From positions 91,102,177 through 91,166,176 of the forward strand of contig JBCNJP010000023.1 in NCBI GenBank assembly GCA_039602395.1: DNA of 64,000 nucleotides, given 5' to 3'. The stretch comes from Deinandra increscens subsp. villosa. Taxonomy: Eukaryota > Streptophyta > Magnoliopsida > Asterales > Asteraceae. The notes below the pieces were generated by a model. The model ran no database searches, was not told the DNA's origin, and was given only the letters and a program-made list of their open reading frames with translations. The position numbers were made by a program, and so were the translations under genes. Below, in pieces: positions 43,367 to 54,137 of the stretch (position 1 is the stretch's first letter; each line of letters starts with the position of its first letter).

Positions 43367-44690
43367 GAGTAAATTACGGCTATCGTCCCTGTGGTTTGCA
43401 CGTTTTACGGCTATAGTCCCTAGGCTTCAATTTTTACGTCTATAGTCCCCAAGGTTTAGGGGTCCGTTACACCGGTGGTCCCTGGGGCTAACATCTGTTA
43501 AAAAATTCTGTTAAGTGTGTGTGAAAAGACCAGTGTACCCTCCTTTAAAAAAACAATATAAATATAAATCAAAAACAAATTAAAAAAAAAGAAAAAAAAG
43601 CATAAATGTTCATCGTGTCGTGTCCGCAGGGATATTCAACCACCGCCATTTCTTTTCCGGCGAACTCCCCTCTCCGGCGACTAAACCTCCGCCATTTCTT
43701 TTCCGGCGAACTCCCCTCTCCGCCATTTCTTTTCCGGCGAACTCCCCTCTCCGGTGGTTCAGCCCCAGTCGGAACCAGTCCGATCTCCACTGCGTCGGTG
43801 AAGGATAAGCAATTAGGGAGGGGAAGATTCTCAGGTGATCAAATAAAAGTTTGGGCGAGTCGGTGAGGATCAGCCTACACTAAAAATACACCATCGATGA
43901 TTATGTTTTGCCGGAGTAGAATTCTGAGCACAAATCCCCCGTTACAATTCAAATTAACCGCCAATTGGGCCGAGGAGGTTGTTTATTCATATTCCCGCTT
44001 CCAAATTGAAGTCACGGTTCCTTCCCATGCTTTCTAAACACTTTGTATTGTATGTATTTTAAGCTTTCTTTCATAATGTTCAAATTTTTAAACTCATAGA
44101 TCCATATATTAAGCTCGTCAATCTGACCGGCGGAGATTAAATGGAGATGGATATTAGCAGTAATTTAATTAATCAGCAGTCATACCAGCGGCGTTGCTAG
44201 AACCGGTTCGGAAAATTTTGGGCGATTTCAAGTCGCCGGAGAAAGATGGGACGGCGACCCCTGACCTTTTTTGTGGTTCACGATTATTACCAGCGCGTAG
44301 TTTCTTGTTTCTGGAGAAAGAGGGGACGGCAACAGCCCTGCGAAGACTGTGCTTTCAGCCGTGAAGATCTTGCCGGAAAGACTTGACGGTGGGGTGGGGT
44401 GGGGTGGGAGGTTGGGGTTCCAGATCGAGAAAGAATTAGGGGTGGAGGTGGGGGTTGAGTTGGGTTTATAATTTTTTAATTTTCTATGTTCTTTTGTTTT
44501 TCTTATTTTTTATACAAGGGCATTATTGTCATTTCAAAAAAGTTAACAGACTTTTTTAACGTCTGTTAGCCCGAGGGACTAAAGCCGTAACGAGTCGATA
44601 AAGTTTGGGGACTAAAGCCGTAAAAAATGAAGTCTAAGGACCATAGACGTAAAACGTGCAAACCACAGGGACGATAGCCGTAATTTACTC
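43367..44690. mobile_element. Mutator-like element with long TIRs and 9-bp duplication
   Basis: The TIR begins GAGTAAATTACGGCTATCGT on both sides and continues for about 170 bp with good conservation. TAAAATTTA flanks both ends (43358-43366, 44691-44699). The 1324-bp element lacks a transposase. Inside, at 43640-43760, the phrase CCGCCATTTCTTTTCCGGCG with AACTCCCCTCTC is repeated about three times, and 44100-44420 is GC-rich and leader-like, suggesting captured host sequence (Pack-MULE type). Confidence 0.88.
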
Positions 44691-44699
44691 TAAAATTTA

Positions 44700-45004
44700 A
44701 TAAGAACTTAAAAAACGGTGATATTTAGTTCTTTTTTAAATGGTATTTGAAAGTACCTTTAAATTTTTAATATTCGAGTTAGTCTTTCTGTGATGAGATT
44801 CTAACTGTTCATACTGGATTTTTCACTTTATGCTTAACTTATTTAGGAACACCATTAAGGAGGAAACCCACCATTTGGGAAAAACCTTCTCGAGTCAAGT
44901 TTGAATTTGAGAACTCCAGGTTCTCAAGATTTAACCATCACCCTCATATCATTGGCCCAAATGTTTTTTGTTTGTGATATTTAGTTAAATAATAGAGATG
45001 GAGA
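44700..45004. other. Intergenic, no gene seen
   Basis: Sequence of ordinary composition between the Mutator-like element and the organelle-like insert. No motif recognised. Confidence 0.45.
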
Positions 45005-45350
45005 TGGAGATTTCATTGTGAATGTTTTCGATTCAATGTGGCTCGTCCGTGTTTTTCTATTCCGCTTTGCAGCCTATTAAGAGAATAGGTCCCGTTCAAG
45101 CGGTCCGCCTTTCTTCATCTATACCAGCTGTCACGCAGAAAGGATTTCAGCGCCCCTCTCTAGATAAGAAGCAGAACGCGCCATCACCTACAGCCCTTTC
45201 CTCTGCCGGGGACTTCCATGAAATGAAAACGGGCGGCATCGCCGTATGCTCATGCTCCACTTTTGTTGCCCTGGTTTATATCCCGGAGTACTCCTATGGC
45301 CGATCTGTCACCCAACCTACTTTAACAACCTAAAGGCGTCCCGTATGGAG
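45005..45350 (+). other. Probable mitochondrial DNA insertion (NUMT)
   Basis: About 345 bp has near-even base composition in an AT-rich surround and reads open for 103 codons (45022-45333) without resembling any nuclear family I know. Word style, such as GATTCAATGTGGCTCGTCCG and CTTTCCTCTGCCGGGGACTT, is like plant mitochondrial intergenic DNA. I cannot place it on a mitochondrial genome from memory, so this is inference from composition. Confidence 0.4.
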
Positions 45351-46958
45351 AATGTGCTATAATACCACTTAAAATTATTACGGTCCAATCTTCAGCCTCA
45401 TCCGGTCCTAACTCATCCCTTTAATTTAACTAAAAGACTCCATTATCTGAATTTATATATCATTTGCTACAACCCGTCACACCAATTTCTCATATTTATC
45501 TCTATTCAGTTAAACAGTACTTCTCTATTTCATATATTAAGGTGAATAGTACACATCAAGGGGGGGGGGGGGGGGTTGATTTTCCCAAAATATGTGAGTT
45601 TGTTGTATGGGGAGGAGAATCAGAAGATGCAGTGAAAACTTATGTATCCTTTGAGAACGGAGTGTAGAATGAGAAATGTTTTATGAATGCTCTGAAGTAC
45701 AAGGTGTGATTGCTGGTAAATATTTCGTTTTGACATAAATAGTTAACGCAAAAGTTACTTTTAAACTCAAGACATGTTACAAATTTGAAATCGTAAACAT
45801 GAAAACCTATCTTTTTTGGAGCTCAACCTTAAATCCGTGACTCTAATCAAATCATATTATGGACCAAGTTTTGGTGACCGGCTAGATCGAATCCATTGTA
45901 ATTAGTCTAATATTTTGAAAGATATAGATTGTAGACTATGTCAAAGAATAAAAACAAAAGGCAAATAAAAAGAAGTTCTGATAAACTGTTTTGAAAATAG
46001 AATTTTATAAAAAGAAAGGCTGAAATTATAATATTGTAATTTTAAAAAATATGATTTCTGTGCATCTATCGTTATATGTCCTTTTATGCTTTTTGTTTCT
46101 CTCCTCTTAAAAAAACTTATTGATAGCGACAATAGGTCAGCTTCAATCATATCAAGCTCAATCATAAATTGTTACGGATTAATCTCATTGTAAGATATGA
46201 GGTTTATAGATGAAATGATCTCTCTTACCCATCTGACTAGTTTTTTAAATTGATGTTTCTATTTGGTCTCTAACTTAAGCCCTGATTACCGATTTAACAA
46301 ACATGACGACTTTAAATGAAACCGTTCCATACTCCATAACTCATGAACTAAACCAAACTAAAACGATACAGTAATTGACGAAACTAGTCAATATAAATTT
46401 TTTAAAACCTTGAGTTTTGACGCTTTCCTTTTTGTGAATGATGGAAATATAAAGATAATAGAACGAATCAACTAGTACCAATCCAAATCAAAAACAAATA
46501 TTTTTCTAAACAACGTTTTAGTGACTAAATTATTGGATTGATGATATGAAAGCAAACAAACAACACCATGGTTGCTTATAAAAATGGCTTATTAATAATA
46601 ACAAAATTAAGGCTATTAATTTATTCAATATCCTCACTGGATCTAGCTAATAATAATCAATGTCTTGAAAATTGATTGATTCGGCTTATTTGCAACTTTG
46701 ATGGATTCAACATGCCAAAGAAACAATCATGAACCATATAAAAAATGCATTTGTTTATTTTATACTTGATACGATGATATGATCATACGAGGATTAATAG
46801 TCAAATGTTTATTTTATACTTGATACCAGGATTACTTAGCAAACTTTTTGAAAAAGAAACTTACCATTTGAAAGTCACAAGAAACACAAAAGAAAAAAAG
46901 AAAGAAAAAAAAATTCAAGACGCGAACAATTGAAAGTGAAACAGTCAAATGAGACTTA
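45351..46958. other. Intergenic with a 16-G run
   Basis: A run of 16 G lies at 45560-45575, rare in AT-rich plant DNA and possibly length-uncertain in the assembly. The rest is AT-rich. Frames here are short and composed of low-complexity residues; I see no gene. Confidence 0.5.
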
Positions 46959-47967
46959 GGTGTTGTTTGGTTCGTCTGTTTCCTTTGATACTGAATGAAT
47001 AAGCTGTCTATATGATAAAGAAGTGCTGAATCAGTAAGGTGTTGAATCATTATGTGCTGTTTGTTTATACATCTGAATGACTGTATAAAATAACTATTTT
47101 AAACTACACAAATTCAATCTTCTAAACTACAAATTCAGTGAAATGATATAATCAAATCTACCTTATTGACCCGTTCGGCAACAACATGTGCCAGATGTTT
47201 GGTAAATTGGTGTTCATATCATGTTTCAAACTCTCTAATGGTCTACTTCTTGTGTTAAGCAGATTCAAACAGACAATCAGCATAAGAATGGGAAGCTACA
47301 ATCATGCTTGAGAATGTGAATAACGATTGGCTTAAGAATGTGAATACCAATTTACCAAACATCTAAAATTTGCAGTAGCTTTATAGGGTAATTCCATATT
47401 CCTATTTCGGCTTTATTAAAACGTATGGTCAACTATATCACGCTTGTATAAGATTGTGAAGACCAATTTACCACTTCTTGTGTTAAGCAGATTCAAACAG
47501 ACAAGCTAAAAATGTGAATAACGATTCAAGTGAAGATCACCGACGAACAATCGTACAGAAAATCAGTACATACTTACGAAATTTAAGTAAAAGAAAAAAT
47601 TAGGGTTTACCTTTTTGAGAAGGAGACGGCGCAAAGGAGTATGCGACGGAGGAGGAGGGACCGTCGGAGGAGGGACCGTCGGAGGAGGCGGAGGCGTAGG
47701 CAGCGGCGCGGAGGCGGAGGCGGGTTCCTGGGCAGCGTGAGGAGAGAGGGCGGAGGGTTTCTCGCCGTTCCTTTTTTTTCTTTATATTTTATATGCTGAA
47801 TGATTAAGGAAAGTTTTATTGGCTGAAGCATTAAGGTAAAATTGTCTTTCTGATTAAGATATTTTTGCCTCTACAAAATTCTAAACAGTCTTTTGACAGG
47901 TTAAGACATTTTTTAAAAAGACATTTTTCTCCATTAGAAAGCTATATAGCTCCAACCAAACAGCCCC
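46959..47967. mobile_element. Tourist/PIF-like element, about 1 kb, with TTA duplication
   Basis: The ends GGTGTTGTTTGGTT and, inverted, GGGGCTGTTTGGTT are imperfect TIRs, with TTA on both sides (46956-46958, 47968-47970). A phrase CACTTCTTGTGTTAAGCAGA with TTCAAACAGACAA occurs twice inside (47246 and 47474). The segment 47625-47755 is very GC-rich with repeated GGAGGAGGGACCGTC and may be captured host sequence; its arginine/leucine-rich frame is not convincing as a protein. Confidence 0.6.
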
Positions 47968-47970
47968 TTA

Positions 47971-48640
47971 GATCTATTCACAATGGAACAAATGAATGAA
48001 AATCTGATATAGCTGCATATCATTGCCTCGTCAAAAAGCAGAGTATCATGCATTCGCTCAAAATAACTCGTATAGATTAGCTATTCATCACAACCTCTCG
48101 CTAAAAGAATTTGGGAGGTTTTTACAAGCCCTGATTCGTCAGGGCAGCCTGACGTTAGACAAGTTTAAAGAACAAAAACCGATAAAAAACTAATTCATCA
48201 CCAACGAAAAAACGATTGAACAAAACACAACAAATACCGATTTGTTAGTAATTCGATTGTTTGGACACTCCAAAAAGCTTGAACACACTTTCGGGTTGAA
48301 AATCTCGAGAGTTCGTTCATGATTTTAATCGGATACGATCGGGAGTGTATAAACACCGAACCAGAAATTAGATTATGACCATATGTAAAAAAATAGTTAT
48401 TTAGGATAATTGCAAATTCGGTTTTGAGCAAATTTACACAATTGGTCCCTCGACTTTTATTAATGTCATTTCGTGCCAAAATAATATTTGATGCATTTTA
48501 TGTGAAGGACTTTTTGTCAAAATAAAAAAAATTCAAGCTGACCAACCCCATTCAGGGGCTCTGCCCCTCGGAGCCCACCAGGGGTTGCCGCCCCTTGGAC
48601 CCCGCTCTCTCGGGGGCGTTGACCCTTTGGACCCCCTTAA
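47971..48640. other. Retroelement-like intergenic DNA
   Basis: At 48543-48640 a GC-rich tract repeats GGGGCTCTGCCCCTCGG, GCCGCCCCTTGGACCCCG and TTGGACCCCC, a known style of degenerate plant retroelement sequence. The AATTGGTCCCTCGACTTTTA phrase near 48440 also occurs widely in plant repeats. No gene. Confidence 0.45.
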
Positions 48641-48941
48641 CCTTATTGATACGGGTGTGCAGTACCCCGCACCACCGACCTGACTTATATAAGTTAGAAG
48701 ACGTATCGATCCATAGTTAATCCAACTACACTAAAATAACAACAATTCTCCCCCATTTAGTGTTGTTATTTTAGTGTAATCCATGATTAACTAAAATAAC
48801 CAGTCTTTCAAAAAAAAAAAAAAAACTAAAATAACCATCACAATCAAACAAAACTAATGCATAAATGAGAATGTCGTGATGATTGAATTTCATCTTAGTA
48901 CTTTACACATTCGAGAAATTCGAATATTAAGAGTGTCACTA

Positions 48942-49024
48942 AGGATTGAACCCTTATTATTACAATGAATACCCCAAGAACTAAGGATTGAACCCTTATT
49001 ATTACAATGAATACCCCAAGATAA
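48942..49024. repeat. 41-bp tandem duplication
   Basis: AAGGATTGAACCCTTATTAT and the following ACAATGAATACCCCAAGA occur twice in a row. Both lie in the 3' part of the copia remnant. Confidence 0.9.
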
Positions 49025-49132
49025 AGTACACATTAGTTTATATTCTCAAATCCAAACTTGACACTTATTTTACTAGCTCGTGTCCTTATCCTTCATAAGC
49101 ATATCAACGCTAAGTCCAAAAGCTTCTTGAAG

Positions 49133-51954
49133 TGTAACATTTCTGTTTTCCGGTTATCCGATTCGATCCGTTTTGTAACCCGAAACCTTTGATTGATAAT
49201 CGAATGAGGAATTATGTTTAATCATGATGTTTTATACTTTATTTTATGGTGTTTGATTCATTATTATGTTCATTAATCGATTTGATATTCAATTTGTCAC
49301 TATTTTGAATTTTACCGCCAATACACCGATAATTCTGTTTAACCGGGAATTCAAGCACTCCAATCATGTACGAGGTTTGTATGTGATACTAGTTAAGCAT
49401 ACAAGTGAATACATGTGAGGACGTGCATGGATTTGAGGTTTTGAACGAAAACGGTGAACGTTCGGTAAATCCCGCGCGAATTCGATTTTAACCGGGAGAT
49501 CACATTTTTGAGTTTCGTATATCAAATTTGTCATGTTTATGAGTCTTTAGGTCATTTATGATCACACATGATGTCTTGAGTCATCACCCACTTGATTGAG
49601 TCACAAATCGTAGGTGAATTGCTTAAAAGTGATGCGTACGGCAAAACCGACCAAAATTGCATGTTTTGACCTAATTTGTGCATACAATAGTGTTACGTGA
49701 CATATTTGTTATCATTTTTAATGGATTTAATGTAATGAGCATGATGGGACCACTATTTGGGTGATTTGGGAGAAAACGGGACTCGAAAACATCGAAAAAC
49801 GAAGAACCGAGCTCCAAAATCGTGAAAACGATAATCAGGAACCGGACTGCCATTTTAGGGCGTACCGCCCTGAAGTTATACATTCTGGGCGTACCGCCCC
49901 AGACTGATTTTGGCAGAAACCCTAATTAGCCCCTATATAAACATCATTAAGCCTCCATGCTCTCCCCATTCAGCCCCAAATCACTCCCAAAACCCTAAAA
50001 CGGCTGTAAACATGAGAGGTGAAGTTCTTTGAAGATTCAAGGCCCAAGTTTCAAGCTTTATTGCTTAGGATCACCTAGAAATCATCCCTTTCGGTTAGTA
50101 ATCTTCAAATCTTGTCTTTGCATCTTGAATCTTCTCTTCTACTCCCATCAAGATGCAAACTTTATGTGTTATTTAGCTTGTATCCATGTTGTAGATGATA
50201 GATCTAGGGTTTGTATGATTAAAGGTTCCACCTTTTTGCATGATTTTGCTATCTAACTTGATTCCATGATGAAATCTCCTTAGATCTAGGTTTTCCATGA
50301 AATTTGATGTATGAATCTTCATGAAAGTTGTAAGCTTGTGTTTAGATCTGAGATTTAGTCATGATAAATCACTAATATGTTATAGATCTAGGGTTTCCTT
50401 GATCAAGATTGGATTTTTATGTGCCAACATGACTAGATCTATGAAATGCATGTCATCTAGGGCTAGATCTAGGGATTTACTCATCAAGATTCAATCTTTA
50501 TGTTTCAAATGGACTTGATTTGCTTCATGAATGTTGTTTAGGACTAGATCCATGTATTATAATCATCAAGTTTGGATTTTTCCTTGATAAATGGCTAGAT
50601 CTTAACATGTGTGTCATCTAGGGTAGAAATGTGTGTCATAAAGCTTTAAGATGTCATTTTTACCTCATAACTTGTTTAGATCTATAGTTTTCTTGTAGGA
50701 TCTGTATGTAAAGCTATCAATCATGAGTCTTTAAATGTTTAAATGATAGATCTACCATGCATGCTCAATTAGGGTTTGTTTTGTGAATCAAAAGCCGGTT
50801 TGTGAATTGGATTTGGCTAGATACATGCTAAACTAAGCTAGGTTCATGCTAGATTCAAGTAGATCTATAAAATCTATAAAAGATGATGTTAGTTCTGATC
50901 CTAAATGTTAATCATGCATATTTCCTTGAATTATTATTATGGAAATTGAATTTGTTGACCTTTGTTAACCTAGTTTGACTTCTATGCTAGTTTGCTAGTT
51001 TAGGACCCCTCAATATTACTTAGAGTGTTAACTTGAACCCAAACTAAGCCCGTACGCTATCACTTGAGTAAAACACCAATGAGTTGTGATTTGGTTAAGT
51101 CGTGTCGTGTCGTATCAAGTGTCGGTTTCTCACTTTACTCATTTGTCTATGTTGGTTCAATCTCGGTCAATCATAAAGGTGATCTCCGGACGTGATATTC
51201 GCGCATCGCTATCGCTTATCTTTTCTTCTCGATTCACCCGTGAGGTGAGTATTCATAGCCCCTTTTACCTTTTTAAACTTTGGGGTGCAACATGTGTTAT
51301 ACAAAATCTCTAAAGGCTATGTATTCAAACTATTATGCGATCTCATGTATTCTATGTGTGAATTCTATTATGTGAAACTTGGTTGGATTCTATGTGTGGA
51401 TATTCGCTAGTCACTAATCACTAATCGCTAATCGCTTGTGTACCATTAACCATCGAGCCGTGGCAACAATGATAGATCTATTGGCTGACAACCCACCTGG
51501 CCTGCCTTGGCTTGGGCGCCGGGTGATTGCTCCCTTACTTGTCTAGGTTTGGTGCACATCACTTATGACCTTGTTTACATGATTGAATGAAACACTAGTA
51601 TCATGAATCGCTTATCTTTATACTATGAAATGCTTACAAACCTATGTTTACTCACCAACTCTAGTAGTTGACTTTTATGTTAAACATGTTGCAGGTGCTG
51701 CTGTTTGATTCCTTTGTCTCCGCCATCATAGGATTGCATGGGACTTAGATGACCTTATTAAATAAAATATTAGACTTTATGACTTTCTATTTGAATATTA
51801 TGTTGAATTGTAATCTCGAACTATGACTTGTTTATGTTTGATTCTATGTTATGGAAATGGGTTAAATTAAGAATATCGCAACTTGAATTAGTGTTGTGTG
51901 CATCTGGACAATCTTCGCGCCCCGACGTATTCCGCCGTCGGTTGGGGTGTGACA
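49133..51954 (+). mobile_element. Solo LTR (about 2.8 kb) with 5-bp target duplication
   Basis: It starts TGTAACATTTC and ends GGGGTGTGACA, flanked by TGAAG on both sides (49128-49132, 51955-51959). A TATA-like CCTATATAAAC at about 49934 lies after a duplicated GGGCGTACCGCCC word, and is followed by a CCCTAAAACGG-type transcribed leader. No internal region or second LTR is present. In size, layout and termini it resembles the minus-strand solo LTR at 5975, so the two are probably one lineage. Confidence 0.85.
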
Positions 51955-52204
51955 TGAAGCACCTAAACTTCATGCTCACATAGGTAATTCTTTTATTCTT
52001 GCACCTGTAAATGCAATTTTTCAAAAGAACTATTAAGAAGATAACTTTCAACCTCCTCTAACTCGCAGAACTGAACACATACATTAGGATGATTTTTTCA
52101 CGTGTACCAATATAAATATATTGAGCTTTCCATATTGAATTTAGCACCTAAAGTCTATTGGGTGGGAATTGGGTATCTCAAAATATAAGAGTTAGATGGA
52201 CTTT

Positions 52205-53475
52205 AATCCCATCCCTTTAGCCGCCTTGTGCACAAAATCTCTACTTAACCATTTGGTTAAATGATCGGCTAAGTTTTGTTGACTTCTCACAAACTCAAGT
52301 GATATCACACCATTTGTAATGAGCTACCGAATCATGCTATGTCTAACACCTAAGTGTATTTCCATTATACGTTTGACTATAAGCCTTAAATAACGTAGCA
52401 ACACTATCACATCTAATAGATAATAGTGATATTGGTTCAGGCCACAGTGGAATCTCATAAATCAAGTTCCTTAGCCACTCAGCTTCTTTACCAGCCGCAA
52501 CTAATACTACAAACTCATATTCCATCGTCGAGTTAGTGATGCAAGTTTGCTTCTTTGATGCCCAAGATATTACACCACCACCAAGCAGAAAAACCCATCT
52601 ACTTTTGAAAGAATGATCTTCCAAATTCGTAATCCAACTCGCATCCGAATAACCTTCTAGAACCAGAGGAAATCCCGAGTAATGCAAACCATAATCCTTG
52701 GTTCCGTTCAAATACTTAAATACTCGATTCAGAGCGTGCCAATGATGTGCATTTGGATTACTAGTATAGCTAATATGTTTTCCAATAACAAAGGCTCTAT
52801 CAGGCCTTGTACTAATCATAGCATACATGAGTCTATAGCTCTTGAGTATTCAAGTTGAGAAACAACCACACCTTTGTTTGGTAATAATTTCAATTTCGGA
52901 TCTATATGTGTACTAACAGGAGAACAACCATCAACATGAAACTTCTTTAGAGTTTTCTTATTATAATGAGATTGAGAAATTGAAAAACCATTGTTCTCTC
53001 TCTTGATTCTTATTCCAAGAATCGCTTCTGCCTCCCCATGTCTTTCATATCAAAACTGGAAGAGAAAAAATTATTTGTTTGATCAACTAGTTCTTGACTA
53101 GTTCCAAGTATGAGCATGTCATCAACATATAAGCAAATTATGACTTTGAGATCTTCTATCCAAGGATCTCGATATAGGCGAGAGGTTGCGCTTGCCATGC
53201 TGAAGCTTTCCCGAATCATCAAATTTGCTATATACACATTTATTATCCGCATGGTTAAGAACATAACCATTTGACAACACCACATCATCAAACTTTTGAT
53301 GCCATTGCTTTGGTGCTTGTTTAAGTCCATACAACAATTTGTTTAGTTTGCATATCTTTTGTTCATTTCCAGGCATAACAAAACCTCCAGGTTGTTTTAT
53401 ATAAACCTCCTCATCTAATTCACCATTTAAGAATTATGTTTTAACAATCATTTGATGAATCATAATATTGAATGA
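52205..53475 (-). pseudogene. Ty1/copia reverse transcriptase-RNase H remnant
   Basis: Read on the minus strand from 53475, frames are broken but the order is right: FLNGELDEEVYIKQPGGF, then KLLYGLKQAPKQWHQKF (53330 region), the catalytic LYVDDMLILGTS (near 53115), then from 52828 the RNase H part with TRPDRAFVIGKHISYTSNP, VFKYLNGTKDYGLHYS and ISWASKKQTCITNSTMEYE. The tail near 52300-52205 matches VISLEFVRSQQNLADHLTK. Frameshifts separate these blocks and a stop replaces Ala in the first block, so no functional polyprotein can be made. Confidence 0.88.
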
Positions 53476-53893
53476 GAAATAGCGTAAAACAATACTTTTA
53501 GAATGTAAAAATCGTTGTAATTATGTACTATAGCGTAAAACAATACTTTTATAGTACATAATGGTACGTAGTTATCACTCCTTGTTCATTGCGTTGAATT
53601 ATACGAATAACATTTTTATGTTGTTCTATTTGATGGCAGAGGTGGACAAAATAACTAGTTTGAGATCAAAACCAACTTAGCAATCGGTTATGAACCGGCC
53701 CGAGCAGTAAGATTGAAACCGATGTCAAGTAATCAAACATGAGCCGGTCAAAACCCGAGGCTGGAACCACTCAACCGATTTTAACCCCGAGCCAGTTCCA
53801 CAAAAAACGACCTTGACCAACCCGATCCGGTTTGTTTGAAACCCGGTTTGAGCACTTCCATTCATGGGCTTGAAGAGTAGAAGGTAGGATATA
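53476..53893. repeat. Spacer with CCGGTT-type repeat upstream of MON1
   Basis: 53510-53570 repeats GCGTAAAACAATACTTTTA. 53640-53870 is a CCGGTT/GAACCGG-rich tract opening GAGGTGGACAAAATAAC, the same style as the repeat in the aquaporin intron. It ends about 25 bp before the first MON1 promoter motif. Confidence 0.5.
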
Positions 53894-53936
53894 TGGGCCT
53901 TAATAGAGTAATGGGCCAGCCCACTTCAATTGGGCC
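53894..53936. promoter_or_regulatory. Three site II motifs (TGGGCC) upstream of MON1
   Basis: TGGGCC occurs at 53894, 53912 and 53931, about 200-245 bp before the MON1 ATG. Such clusters mark broadly expressed plant genes. Confidence 0.65.
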
Positions 53937-54060
53937 TTACAAACCCGATCCATATCACATTTCCACTTTTTCTTGTTCACTTGTTCTTCTTTCTACCAGG
54001 GGGAAGAACAAAACTACTGGTCACACACTCGCCCGTTTACTTTCACCATTTCGAAACTCA

Positions 54061-54069
54061 AAACCCTAA
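54061..54069 (+). promoter_or_regulatory. Telo-box in the MON1 leader
   Basis: AAACCCTAA lies 69 bp before the MON1 start codon. Together with the site II cluster it forms the combination seen at RPL12 in this window. Confidence 0.6.
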
Positions 54070-54137
54070 CTATCTGTTCTAACTTCTACTCCTGAATTTC
54101 TCGCTCTTAATTCTCAATTTGGAAGGTTTCATCGCCA

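Larger units (their letters stand above)
48641..53475 (-). mobile_element. Broken Ty1/copia retrotransposon, containing a solo LTR
   Basis: On the minus strand the element reads reverse transcriptase, then RNase H, then a 3' region reaching about 48641. The inserted LTR (49133-51954) separates the RNase H end from the 3' part, with the sequence continuing across a TGAAG duplication. The region upstream of the reverse transcriptase (gag, protease, integrase) is missing, so the element is 5'-truncated. ATTTAGTGTTGTTATTTTAG and its complement near 48735-48780 form an inverted pair. Confidence 0.7.

Noticed and set aside
47607..47831. Proline/arginine/leucine-rich minus-strand frame
   Set aside because: It is caused by a GC-rich repeated tract inside a Tourist-like element and lacks any domain.
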